Positions 7,022 through 14,998 of a stretch of DNA of 16,034 nucleotides are shown here, in pieces; positions within the stretch are counted from its first letter, which is position 1; each line of letters begins with the position of its first letter. The DNA comes from CAZPZZ01 sp964591245 (lineage in GTDB: Bacteria; Acidobacteriota; Vicinamibacteria; Vicinamibacterales; UBA8438). The notes under the pieces are model-generated. The model worked only from the letters and a program-made list of their open reading frames with translations, was not told the origin of the DNA and ran no database searches. Both the position numbers and the translations under genes were made by a program. Where the stretch lies: positions 1 to 16,034 of the forward strand of contig CAZPZZ010000096.1 in NCBI GenBank assembly GCA_964591245.1. The letters are read 5' to 3'.

Positions 7022-9061
7022 TCAGGGCTGCGCGCGCACCCAAATCGGGCTGGACCAGGCCATCACGATCCGACCACGCACCTGCTCCCTCTGACGAAGT
7101 CGGAGGTAGTAAATGGCGTCGTCGCGAAAGCCTCGATCCCTTCCAGACCACTCGACGTCGAGGGTGTTCGGCTGAAGCTCGTGGACGACGCGGAAACCGC
7201 CGTCCGGAGCCGAGTAGCGGAGAATCTGCACGGACTCGATAATGTCGGTGCCGTGCGCAATCACGGTAAAGCGCGGTGCGAGAGCGGCAGTCGCGGCAGC
7301 GCGTGCACCACATTCTGGCGACGTTCCGGCACACGTCTCCGGAAGTGGCGCTTCCAGGGCAATCTCACTCCCCATAGGGGCGTCGTTCACCCGAAAATCA
7401 AGCAGAATGCGAGCCCCCGTCGTGCCATAGGTCTGACGCGCATGCAGCGCATCGAAGATCGCTTCGCGCGTCAACGCTGGCGCCCGGATGGCGGCCAACC
7501 CCCAATGCGGCTTCCCGGGCTGTGAACGGTGGTCATCCGAGGCCGCAATGGTGCTCATCCGATAGCCCTGCATCCACACGTCCTGGGCCGAAACGCCAGT
7601 CCGCGCCGATGTCGAACGGTTCGTGAAGTCACTCTGTTCGAAGGCCAGGGGATGGCCCGGGTCATAGGCCTCACTCAACCCATGTGCCGAGTAGATCTCA
7701 AAGTTACGCCGTAGCTCTGGGTCGTGATCCTCAAGACTGAGTGGCTGCGGAAACTTGTTCGTGTGGTGGGGGATCGTGAGGGCCTCACCGGCAGTCAGCG
7801 CATCCCACAACTGGGGTAACGTCACCTCGGCTGGAGACAGCAACGGCCCTGGTGCCCCGCGGAAATACACGTTGTGATGGCCCCAGGGCGCAGGGAACGA
7901 GGCCTCATAGGCGTGCAGCGTGACGAACTCACCCGGTGCATGATGCACATCGGTCGCCTCCGTGTAATCGTCCCACACATGCGGACCCAGACCACGCGTG
8001 AAGCCCTCCCGCCCCTGTCCAGAGCTATGATCGGTCTTGGCATGAAAGTCTAGGCCAGAAACCCATCGCGCGTACTCGAACACGTGACTCCCAACACCGT
8101 CAAAACTATCTTCCGTATGGGAATGCAGATCACCCCAGTAGATCTGCTCCAGGGGCTGCTCCTCGAAGGCCTGCATCGGGTTACTTCGAGCCCGCAACAA
8201 CTCAGCCCGCGCCACCGCCTCGAGGCGGACAATTCCCTCCCGGCGAGGAATCACGGTTACGGTTGTCCACCCTTGCCCCTCGGAAAACCGAACGGTCGGC
8301 GGCATCTCGACATCACCCTGGAGCGAGCGCAAGGTGATTTCCTCACGAAAGGGAATCGACGGATTTGAATGCAGGTCCACGGCCGCCAGGTGCAGTTCCG
8401 CCGGCTCGCCCACGACCAAGGCCGAAGGCCCCGTGAGCAATAATTCAGAGGCAATACCGCTACGCGAGGTCAGCGTAGCGGTATGCACGACCGGCTCGAA
8501 CGCACCACGGCCATCACGATCGACACTGACCAGAATCGGCTCCGGCTCGGTGGCAACAATAGCGGCCCGCATCCCGCGGCTGCCGCGAGAGGTATCACCG
8601 AAGACCACTTCGATCGTCTCTCCGGCGCGCAAAGAGCCAGAGACAACCGTCGCACGCGCAACAAAGACATAGCGTTCGGCCCGCCCGTCAAGCCCAGGCC
8701 GGACCGACTTCACAAGAAAATCAGAGACCTCCGATTCCATCTCTGCCTCAATCCGTACATCAGTCGCCGAACCATAGGCTGAGACGTAATGATCGTCAGT
8801 CGGATCAGACGCCTGAAGGCGGTTTGCCGAGTTCAGTTCTCCAGCATGCCAGGTGTCGGGCAACTGCACCCGGAGTGATCCCCCCGGTCCAATGCCCTCC
8901 GGACCGACCGTGTATTTTACGGTCCAGGTACCGTAGTGCCCGGCAACCCCGAACGCTGGCTCCACGACCACCGTTTCCCGTGGCTGAACAGCGTTGGCCG
9001 CCAGAACCAGCAACGCGACAAAGCCGAGTGGAAGGACTGCTCGTGTCATGGCACGCATCAT
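7022..9061 (-). CDS. DUF3604 family protein (PHP-type metal-dependent hydrolase-like), exported
   Basis: I prefer the ATG at 9061 to the upstream one at 9166 because GAGGAA lies about six bases before it and the protein then begins with a proper signal peptide; this gives 679 residues. After the signal (about 1-25) comes a beta-rich region to about residue 300, then the DUF3604 core. The core has metal-binding motifs in PHP order: GDLHSH (His313, His315), KTDH (343-345), HAYE (383-386), WGHHN (393-397), IPHH (431-433), EIYSAHG (455-461) and SDDH (508-511). PHP-type proteins hydrolyse phosphoesters or related bonds using two or three metals; no substrate is established for this branch. It is the last of three same-strand genes, 226 bases after the previous one, with a hairpin between. 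The family is confident, the function open. Confidence 0.85.
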   Translation of the reverse strand: MMRAMTRAVLPLGFVALLVLAANAVQPRETVVVEPAFGVAGHYGTWTVKYTVGPEGIGPGGSLRVQLPDTWHAGELNSANRLQASDPTDDHYVSAYGSATDVRIEAEMESEVSDFLVKSVRPGLDGRAERYVFVARATVVSGSLRAGETIEVVFGDTSRGSRGMRAAIVATEPEPILVSVDRDGRGAFEPVVHTATLTSRSGIASELLLTGPSALVVGEPAELHLAAVDLHSNPSIPFREEITLRSLQGDVEMPPTVRFSEGQGWTTVTVIPRREGIVRLEAVARAELLRARSNPMQAFEEQPLEQIYWGDLHSHTEDSFDGVGSHVFEYARWVSGLDFHAKTDHSSGQGREGFTRGLGPHVWDDYTEATDVHHAPGEFVTLHAYEASFPAPWGHHNVYFRGAPGPLLSPAEVTLPQLWDALTAGEALTIPHHTNKFPQPLSLEDHDPELRRNFEIYSAHGLSEAYDPGHPLAFEQSDFTNRSTSARTGVSAQDVWMQGYRMSTIAASDDHRSQPGKPHWGLAAIRAPALTREAIFDALHARQTYGTTGARILLDFRVNDAPMGSEIALEAPLPETCAGTSPECGARAAATAALAPRFTVIAHGTDIIESVQILRYSAPDGGFRVVHELQPNTLDVEWSGRDRGFRDDAIYYLRLRQREQVRGRIVMAWSSPIWVRAQP

Positions 9062-9253
9062 AGCGCGTTCCTCGAATGAGGTTGCCACACTGCGCGTCTT
9101 CAAATTGTCGAGTCTCAACGTTACCGAGCAAATACAGCCGGTGGAATGGCGTGTACAACATGGCAATGAATTTCCCGGCCATCGGGTGTCAGCGACGGTT
9201 GGGCGGGATTGGTACGGGGGCTACAAGAGGAATGGGACAGCGTTGCGAAGCTT

Positions 9254-9279
9254 GGCAGGGCATCAAAAGATGCCCTGCC
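9254..9279 (-). terminator. Perfect 11-bp hairpin after the Ig-like secreted protein gene
   Basis: GGCAGGGCATC pairs exactly with GATGCCCTGCC around a four-base loop (AAAA on the plus strand), beginning nine bases beyond the stop codon at 9288. There is no T run on either side, so it may stabilise the 3' end of the message or act as a weak terminator. Confidence 0.55.
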
Positions 9280-9287
9280 TGATAAGG

Positions 9288-10265
9288 CTACTCCGTAACG
9301 GTCAGCAAGAGATTTGCCTTGGAAATAAACATTGCATCACTTGCGAATGCCCGAAGTGTGTAGGTTCCCGGCTCAGTGAGAGTCACCGTGGTCTCAAGTG
9401 TCCCTGAGGTCCAGCCGTCTCCCTCCATGCCTTCTTCCCACTCCTGATAGTCATCAGGTTCGAACTCACCATCCTCCGGTCCCCGATGAACGACCCACAG
9501 CACAGAGATGTGATTCCGCGTGGGAAAAGGCTTGGAATACTGCGGAATGTTGTCTGGAATCTCCGGAGCGTCGTCAGGCGGAACCAGTGTCGGGTCGCGC
9601 CGGCGCCTCCGTGCGTCCGGGTCGCGCTCCTCAACCGGATTCGGCAGGTCATCATCGGTGACTCGCGCCGTGAGAGTGACAGGCTGTCCGACCATCACTG
9701 TCTCATGACTCGCTTCAACCACGATCTCCGGCGGCTGATTGTTAAACAGCTGTTCCACCCCACGACCGAACTGAGTTCGGCCATTTGACGTGATCGTGTT
9801 CACGTCAATCTCCCACTCGGGCTGTAACCAGCCGTAGGCGTACTGACTACTGCCCTGCTGAGTAACCTCCCACACGAGTTCTCCATCGACCGGAAAATCA
9901 GCCGAGACCAGAACTTCGAACTGATAGCGATTCGTCCGCGGATAGAAATATGTGGGTTGCCCACGGTCTGGCTCGCCCGGCGAAAAGAAATTACGCTCTC
10001 CAACGGGAATATGCGGGCGTTCAGCATAATTTCTGTTCAAATAGCCGAACAAAAAATTGTAGGTGCCGTCCTCGTTGCGCGTCCAGCCCTCGAAAATCGG
10101 CTGGATATCTTGCCCCCTGCTGAACCGTTGCTGGGGCTGCGCCACGAGCGGCACATCACGCCTATTCACCTGGGCCGCAGCACGCTCGGCGACACCCACC
10201 AGCACGCCGAACATCAGCCCCCCTGAAATCGCCATGCGCAACAATCGCCGGCTCAAAAACCTCAT
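9288..10265 (-). CDS. Uncharacterised secreted protein with Ig-like C-terminal domain
   Basis: The start at 10265 is chosen because GGAAGGTGA lies close before the ATG and the product then begins with a signal peptide (325 aa). The signal carries SRRLLRM at 5-11, which resembles a twin-arginine motif, then a hydrophobic stretch ending in AAAQ near residue 32. The first half (about 50-160) has a distinctive composition: PIFEGWTRNEDGT, FGYLNRNYAE, IPVGERNFF and QPTYFYPR. I recall similar proteins only as hypothetical. Residues about 178-325 look like an Ig- or cadherin-like beta-sandwich (PPEIVVEAS, GQPVTLTARVTDDD, GTYTLRAFASD) that is interrupted by a charged insert with ERDPDARRRRRDP and proline-rich sequence at about 211-245. 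It sits directly downstream of the copper monooxygenase-like gene after a terminator. No catalytic motif is seen; a binding or accessory role is possible. Confidence 0.72.
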   Translation of the reverse strand: MRFLSRRLLRMAISGGLMFGVLVGVAERAAAQVNRRDVPLVAQPQQRFSRGQDIQPIFEGWTRNEDGTYNFLFGYLNRNYAERPHIPVGERNFFSPGEPDRGQPTYFYPRTNRYQFEVLVSADFPVDGELVWEVTQQGSSQYAYGWLQPEWEIDVNTITSNGRTQFGRGVEQLFNNQPPEIVVEASHETVMVGQPVTLTARVTDDDLPNPVEERDPDARRRRRDPTLVPPDDAPEIPDNIPQYSKPFPTRNHISVLWVVHRGPEDGEFEPDDYQEWEEGMEGDGWTSGTLETTVTLTEPGTYTLRAFASDAMFISKANLLLTVTE

Positions 10266-10337
10266 GCTCACCTTCCGTATCCCCTTCTCCTGCGCGTCGT
10301 CGAGCCCGCAAGAAACCGCCAACTCAACCCATCAGGC

Positions 10338-10377
10338 AAAAAACCCTCTGCGGGAGCAGGAAAGCTCCCGCAGAGGG
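10338..10377 (-). terminator. Intrinsic terminator of the cytochrome c/monooxygenase-like gene
   Basis: CCCTCTGCGGGAGC (10344-10357) pairs perfectly with GCTCCCGCAGAGGG (10364-10377), a 14-bp GC-rich stem with a six-base loop. Read on the minus strand it is followed at once by six T (10343-10338). It begins 34 bases after the stop of the upstream gene, so it is a canonical Rho-independent terminator and separates that gene from the next one on the strand. Confidence 0.9.
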
Positions 10378-10411
10378 CCGGGTCATCTATCACGAAAACG
10401 AAACCAACAGA

Positions 10412-11680
10412 CTAGTTGTCGTCAGTCTCGGCCCTACGTGCCTCGATCTCAGCCGCATACTCTTCGTCTGAAAGATCGTGCCAGCTGACCCAAGAAAACG
10501 CCATCTCATCGATGGTCCGGCTTCCGCCACCGGTCCAATTCTTGGCATCTGGATTTCCACGATGGGCATCCGTGTTGTCGTGATAACTAATCACATGCAG
10601 TGTTGTGCCTGCAGGGTACACCGGCTGAGCATCGTCCTCGTAGTTATAGACAATGTGCCAGTTGAAGTCGAAGTTGGCACAGCTGACCATCTCCGTGCTG
10701 CCCGTCGGATAGATAAGCTCGAGGCACTGCCTGGTACCGAGGAAATGCATATGTGGCTGGAAGGCAGTCAGCTTACCGGGTAGATACATCTTCTGATAAC
10801 CGTCATGACGCGTCACCTGCCCAGCAGGGATATCAAGCTCGCCAGCCTGGCCGAGCTGCCGCGAATACAAGATATGATCCGGCTCATATTCCTCGGGATA
10901 CAGCACGAGACCCAGCTCTGTCTGGTCGGTGACTTCCTCACCCACCGAGTGGTAGTGGAAGCTGAACCGCACTCGCGAGTCGGCCGGAAACAGCCGTCCC
11001 GTACCCTCGGGGTAGACGTCCGCATTCTTACCAACCGCGTATTCGTTCAGGAAGGCATCTTCCGAACTATCGTTTACCGGAGCTTCAGGATCCGTCACGG
11101 CATACGTCAGCGCGTGATGCACAACTCGCAGATCCCCAGCCCTGGTCTGAATGGCCTGGATATAGCGGTCGTTCGGCACACCGGACGGGACAATGTAGTC
11201 GCCCCACCAATCACCAGCCTCAGCCGGGACCGTGTGCGGAGGAGACGTCACGATGACATCGGGCTCGATGGTCCACGCTCCGAATTCCTGGAACTCCACG
11301 GGAGCCGGAGCGTCCCCAGGGTTGCCTCGCGGCGCGCCGTTGTCCACCCAGAGCCCGATCGTGGCGATCTCATCGTCGCTCAGTGAGCGATCGTTCTTAA
11401 AGCTCTGCACGCCGACCTTCGGATCAATGTGCCAAGGCGGCATCTCGCGCACCTCAACCTTGTTCTTGATCGACCGCGCCCATGGGCGGCTTTCCTGGTA
11501 TGACATCAGAGACATCGGCGCCATATTGTTGGGCCGATGGCAAACCTGACATGACCGCTGAAAGATCGGTTCGATGTCCTTGTGGAACGTGGGGTTTTCA
11601 GGCACCTCAGCGGATGCCAGCGCCGGCGCCAACGCAGTCGCTGCAACTGCAAGAAGGGCGAAAAATCTGGCGATTCTCAT
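10412..11680 (-). CDS. Cytochrome c fused to PHM/DBH-type copper monooxygenase-like domain, exported
   Basis: The ATG at 11680 follows a strong GGAGGT site by eight bases. Residues 1-24 are a signal peptide. A short cytochrome c domain follows, with one heme site, CQVCH (Cys44-His48), and candidate axial methionines (Met53, Met56, Met59, or Met80 in the conserved MPPWH). From about residue 140 the sequence matches the type II copper monooxygenase fold. His188-His189 (VVHHALTY) and His242/His244 (FHYH) suit one copper; His310 and His312 (PHMHFLG) with Met393 (TIDEM) suit the other, as in peptidylglycine hydroxylating and dopamine beta monooxygenases. Those enzymes hydroxylate C-H bonds with oxygen and a one-electron donor. 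The fused heme could be the donor here, which is inference. The protein is 422 aa, transcribed alone and terminated downstream. The substrate is unknown. Confidence 0.87.
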   Translation of the reverse strand: MRIARFFALLAVAATALAPALASAEVPENPTFHKDIEPIFQRSCQVCHRPNNMAPMSLMSYQESRPWARSIKNKVEVREMPPWHIDPKVGVQSFKNDRSLSDDEIATIGLWVDNGAPRGNPGDAPAPVEFQEFGAWTIEPDVIVTSPPHTVPAEAGDWWGDYIVPSGVPNDRYIQAIQTRAGDLRVVHHALTYAVTDPEAPVNDSSEDAFLNEYAVGKNADVYPEGTGRLFPADSRVRFSFHYHSVGEEVTDQTELGLVLYPEEYEPDHILYSRQLGQAGELDIPAGQVTRHDGYQKMYLPGKLTAFQPHMHFLGTRQCLELIYPTGSTEMVSCANFDFNWHIVYNYEDDAQPVYPAGTTLHVISYHDNTDAHRGNPDAKNWTGGGSRTIDEMAFSWVSWHDLSDEEYAAEIEARRAETDDN

Positions 11681-12045
11681 TCAGCTTACCTCCAAAGACC
11701 CAACCGTCAAGAGCAATATGTCGCGCGGTTGGCTTGCCCGCGAAGCGTCTATCGTCTACAGCACCGCCATAGTATCAACGTTGCCGTCGGCTGTCTACGC
11801 TCCCCGAAACCCCGATCCCGGACCGAACTTCACGCGTATGCTACGATTCGCACCGGTTGGTACGAACCGTCGGTTCCGCCGCGACTCACGAGGTCCTGTT
11901 TCAGATTCGGACCCACCCGCCTCGCGAATCGCTATGCTCAAACGTGCCGCTCCCCGGGACTCGCTGTTCGGGTCGCGACATACTTCATTTCATTTCCCGG
12001 GATTTGGAGAATCCCGACAGCGAGAGCTCATTTCTCATCAATCCT
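11681..12045. other. Long divergent intergenic region
   Basis: 365 bases separate the minus-strand monooxygenase-like gene from pntAA. Long plus-strand frames run through it but have no recognisable product, and one of them is simply the open upstream extension of pntAA. Promoters for both directions should lie here, but no convincing -35/-10 pair stands out. The only clear structure is the small hairpin listed separately. No tRNA or repeat is seen. Confidence 0.6.
11998..12016 (+). promoter_or_regulatory. Small hairpin in the pntAA leader
   Basis: CGGGATT (11998-12004) pairs with AATCCCG (12010-12016) around a five-base loop, ending 29 bases before the pntAA start. It lies in the probable 5' leader. 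A 7-bp stem can occur by chance in GC-rich DNA, so a regulatory role is only possible. Confidence 0.25.
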
Positions 12046-13218
12046 ATGGTTGTTGGAGTTCCCACGGAAACGTTTCCGGGTGAGCGTCGGGTATCCACCG
12101 TCCCCACCATCGTGGCCACGTTGGTCAAGGCAGGCTTTGATGTCCTTGTTGAAGCCGGGGCCGGCGTCCAGGCTGGATTCCCGGACGACACGTATGTTGA
12201 TAAGGGAGCCAGGCTCACCGAGAGTCGGGCCCAGGTTTTCGCGGAAGCAGACGTCCTGCTTCAGGTGCGCACACTCGGCGCCAACCTGGAGGCTGGCCGT
12301 TCCGACCTCGACCTGGTCCGCACCGGACAGACCGTCCTTGGCCTCTGTGAACCACTGGGGGAACCGGTTGCCGCGCAAGAACTGGCCGCCCGAGGTGTCA
12401 CTGTCTTCTCGATGGAATTGATTCCACGGATCACGAGGGCGCAGAGTATGGACGTGCTCTCGTCGATGGCAACGATCTCAGGCTACAAAGCCGTGCTCCT
12501 GGCCGCCGCCCACCTGCCGCGCATGTTTCCCATGATGATGACGGCAGCCGGGACGATTACGCCCGCTCGCGTGTTTGTGGTTGGAGCCGGTGTCGCCGGC
12601 CTGCAGGCCATCGCCAGCGCCAGACGCCTCGGAGCAAAGGTGGACGCATACGACGTACGTCCCGCGGTCAAAGAACAGGTGGAAAGCCTCGGTGCTTCTT
12701 TCGTCGACCTCCCGCTCGAGACGAAGAGTTCAGAGGACGTCGGGGGCTACGCGAAGGCACAAGATGACGCCTTCTACGTCCGACAACGAGAGATGATGGG
12801 TCGGGTCGTAGCCAGCAGTGACGTCGTCATCACGACGGCGCTCATCCCAGGACGGTCGGCGCCGGTACTCGTGACCGACACGATGGTGGCGGGAATGCCC
12901 AAAGGCGCGGTGGTCGTTGATCTCGCCGCCGAGCGGGGTGGCAATGTCGAACCCTCCAAGCCTGACGAAACGGTTATCGCTCACGGCGTCACGGTGCTCG
13001 GCCCGACTAACCTCCCGGCGACGGTGCCCCACCACGCGAGCCAGATGTACGCAAAGAATATCTCGACCCTGCTACTTCACCTTGTGCAGAACGGTGATCT
13101 CCACGTGGACCTGGATGAGGAAATCACCGCCAGCACGTTGGTCTCGCGTGGCGGCGACATTATCCACCCGCGTATCAAGGAACTACTGACGTCAACGAAG
13201 CAATCAACGACTGACTAA
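12046..13218 (+). CDS. pntAA: NAD(P) transhydrogenase subunit alpha, NAD-binding domain I
   Basis: The soluble NAD(H)-binding subunit of the proton-translocating transhydrogenase, which passes hydride between NAD(H) and NADP(H) using the proton gradient. The frame is open upstream to 11857, but the ATG at 12046 gives an N-terminus (MVVGVPTETFPGERRV) that lines up with the family, and a product of 390 aa, normal for the split form. Key features are RAQSMD at 131-136, with Gln133 and Asp136 matching residues that hold the nicotinamide in the R. rubrum protein; the Rossmann loop VGAGVAGLQA at 179-188; YDVRP at 202-206; and AAERGGN at 295-301. No clear ribosome site precedes the start. It ends 103 bases before pntAB, with a structured hairpin in that gap. 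The subunits are separate, as in Rhodospirillum rubrum and unlike the fused E. coli PntA. Confidence 0.93.
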   Translation: MVVGVPTETFPGERRVSTVPTIVATLVKAGFDVLVEAGAGVQAGFPDDTYVDKGARLTESRAQVFAEADVLLQVRTLGANLEAGRSDLDLVRTGQTVLGLCEPLGEPVAAQELAARGVTVFSMELIPRITRAQSMDVLSSMATISGYKAVLLAAAHLPRMFPMMMTAAGTITPARVFVVGAGVAGLQAIASARRLGAKVDAYDVRPAVKEQVESLGASFVDLPLETKSSEDVGGYAKAQDDAFYVRQREMMGRVVASSDVVITTALIPGRSAPVLVTDTMVAGMPKGAVVVDLAAERGGNVEPSKPDETVIAHGVTVLGPTNLPATVPHHASQMYAKNISTLLLHLVQNGDLHVDLDEEITASTLVSRGGDIIHPRIKELLTSTKQSTTD

Positions 13219-13221
13219 ACC

Positions 13222-13264
13222 TGGCGTAAATCGCTGGACCCGCGTAACCCAGCGGCCTACGCCA
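13222..13264 (+). promoter_or_regulatory. Two-tier hairpin between pntAA and pntAB
   Basis: TGGCGTA (13222-13228) pairs with TACGCCA (13258-13264), and inside it CGCTGG (13232-13237) pairs with CCAGCG (13249-13254). Both stems are perfect and are separated by a symmetrical 3/3 internal loop, with an 11-base apical loop. It starts three bases after the pntAA stop. No T run follows, so it is more likely an RNA-processing, stabilising or attenuating element than an intrinsic terminator. Confidence 0.5.
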
Positions 13265-13321
13265 TTCCGAACACCACGGCCCTAGAGCATTTGCCCACAT
13301 CTCGAAGGAACAGAGACTCTC

Positions 13322-13600
13322 ATGGACGCTTTTCTGCCGCTGTTGACCATCTTCATGCTAGCGGTCTTTGTCGGATTCGAAATCATCACCAAAGTGCCCC
13401 CCCTCTTGCACACACCGCTGATGTCTGGGAGTAACGCTATTTCCGGAATCACGATCATCGGGGCACTACTTGCCGTGGCGTCCGAAGGAACGCTGACCAC
13501 GGTCCTCGGTTTTCTGGCTCTGGTTTTGGCCACCATCAATGTGGTCGGTGGTTTTCTCGTCACCCACCGGATGGTGGGCATGTTCAAAAAGAAGGACTAA
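13322..13600 (+). CDS. pntAB: NAD(P) transhydrogenase subunit alpha part 2, small membrane subunit
   Basis: A 92-residue integral membrane protein that forms part of the proton channel domain (dII) together with PntB. It shows hydrophobic helices at about 3-22, 38-52 and 57-80, with the family's KVPPLLHTPLMSG loop at about 24-37 and ISGITIIGAL and VVGGFLVTHRM segments. His84 before Arg-Met and the small residues in the helices match this subunit in other split transhydrogenases. AAGGA lies about 12 bases upstream, a rather long spacing. The gene sits between pntAA and pntB, with only three bases to the pntB start, so both membrane subunits should be made from one message. Confidence 0.93.
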   Translation: MDAFLPLLTIFMLAVFVGFEIITKVPPLLHTPLMSGSNAISGITIIGALLAVASEGTLTTVLGFLALVLATINVVGGFLVTHRMVGMFKKKD

Positions 13601-13603
13601 GGC

Positions 13604-14998
13604 GTGGTCATCATTAACCTGACCTATCTCGTCGCCTCAATCCTGTTCATCTTCGGGATCAAGGGACTGACGCATCCTCGCACCGCCGTCCGTGGCAACC
13701 TCCTCGGCGCCACCGGCATGCTCCTCGCCGTCGTCGCCACGTTGGCCGACGAACAGGTCCTCGGAGCGGGTGCGTTGAGCCTGGGCCATATTTTGGCGGG
13801 TGTCGCCCTCGGCTCAGCCATCGGCGCCACCCTTGCCCTGAAGATCCAGATGACCGCGATGCCCCAAATGGTGGCATTGCTGAATGCGTTCGGCGGCGGT
13901 GCCTCGGCCTTGATCGCCGGCGCCGTGCTCGCCGAAACAGGCCTCCCATCCGTCCAAACCACTGTGGCCACCGTTGCGTCGGGCATCATTGGTTCGGTCA
14001 CCTTCTGGGGTAGCCTCGTCGCCTTCGACAAGCTACAGGGCGGAGTCCTCCCGGACCAGCCTGTCCATTTTCCGGCCCAACAACTGCTGAACGTGCTCCT
14101 TGGCGTGGGGGCCCTGGGGCTGGGCATCTGGGTCATTGCCGACCCCACCGATCTGGCGGCCTACGGGTGGCTCATCGCCGTGGCTTCCGTGCTCGGTGTG
14201 TTGCTAACGATTCCGATCGGTGGCGCGGACATGCCAGTCGCCATCGCATTGCTCAACTCGTATTCTGGACTCGCCGCAGCCTCTACCGGATTCGTCCTGA
14301 ACAACGACATCCTGATCATCACCGGTTCGCTCGTCGGCGCTTCCGGACTCATCCTCACCCAGATCATGTGCAAAGCGATGAATCGATCGCTGCTGAACGT
14401 ACTCATGGGCGCGATCGGCCCAGAGAGCAGCACGAGCGCGGGCGCCGATGAGGTCTACGCGGGTCGGGTCAAGAGTACGTCTGCCGATGAAGTTGCCATG
14501 CTCTTGGATGGCGCGCGACGCGTGGTCATCGTGCCGGGCTATGGCATGGCCGTGGCACAAGCTCAACACTCGGTGCGTGAACTCGCCGACCAACTCGAGG
14601 CGAGAGGCGCCACAGTGGAATTCGCCATTCACCCCGTCGCAGGTCGCATGCCTGGCCATATGAATGTGCTCCTCGCTGAGGCCGAGGTTGATTACGACAA
14701 GTTGCAAGAAATGGACGCCGTGAACCCCTCATTCGAGCAAACGGATGTCTCACTGATCATCGGCGCAAACGACATCGTGAATCCGGTCGCACGTACTGAT
14801 CCGTCAAGCCCAATTGCTGGCATGCCGATTCTCGATGTCGACAAATCCCGAACGGTGGTGGTTATCAAGCGCAGCCTGTCACCTGGATTCGCCGGCATCC
14901 CAAACCCGCTCTTTGCAGCCGACAACACTCTCATGCTCTTCGCCGACGGGAAACAGGCTGTGCTCGACCTCGTCACGGCCGTGAAAGAAACATCGTGA
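13604..14998 (+). CDS. pntB: NAD(P) transhydrogenase subunit beta
   Basis: The large subunit (464 aa) supplies the rest of the membrane channel (about residues 1-270, many hydrophobic helices) and the NADP(H)-binding domain III at the C-terminus. It begins at GTG, three bases after the pntAB stop. The membrane part has MPQMVALLNAFGGGAS (about 86-101) and IALLNSYSGLAAASTGF (214-230), both hallmark segments. Domain III has the NADP loop GYGMAVA at 312-318, HPVAGRMPGHMNVLLAEA at 343-360, GANDIVNPVA at 387-396 and the closing KRSLSPGFAGIPNPLF segment. All expected landmarks are present, so the complex should be functional. In cells it usually makes NADPH from NADH at the expense of proton motive force. 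The stop codon overlaps the next gene's start. Confidence 0.95.
   Translation: MVIINLTYLVASILFIFGIKGLTHPRTAVRGNLLGATGMLLAVVATLADEQVLGAGALSLGHILAGVALGSAIGATLALKIQMTAMPQMVALLNAFGGGASALIAGAVLAETGLPSVQTTVATVASGIIGSVTFWGSLVAFDKLQGGVLPDQPVHFPAQQLLNVLLGVGALGLGIWVIADPTDLAAYGWLIAVASVLGVLLTIPIGGADMPVAIALLNSYSGLAAASTGFVLNNDILIITGSLVGASGLILTQIMCKAMNRSLLNVLMGAIGPESSTSAGADEVYAGRVKSTSADEVAMLLDGARRVVIVPGYGMAVAQAQHSVRELADQLEARGATVEFAIHPVAGRMPGHMNVLLAEAEVDYDKLQEMDAVNPSFEQTDVSLIIGANDIVNPVARTDPSSPIAGMPILDVDKSRTVVVIKRSLSPGFAGIPNPLFAADNTLMLFADGKQAVLDLVTAVKETS

Noticed and set aside
9062..9166. 35-codon N-terminal extension of the DUF3604 protein
   Set aside because: It would bury the signal peptide; the ATG at 9061 has a GAGGAA site and yields a normal exported N-terminus.
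11857..12045. N-terminal extension of pntAA by 63 codons
   Set aside because: The extension has no similarity to the family, and the Met at 12046 matches the usual N-terminus of PntAA.
11582..12421. Long plus-strand frame of 279 codons upstream of and overlapping pntAA
   Set aside because: It is rich in Arg, Ser and Pro, has no recognisable motif, and overlaps the confidently identified pntAA in another frame; it is a GC-rich shadow.
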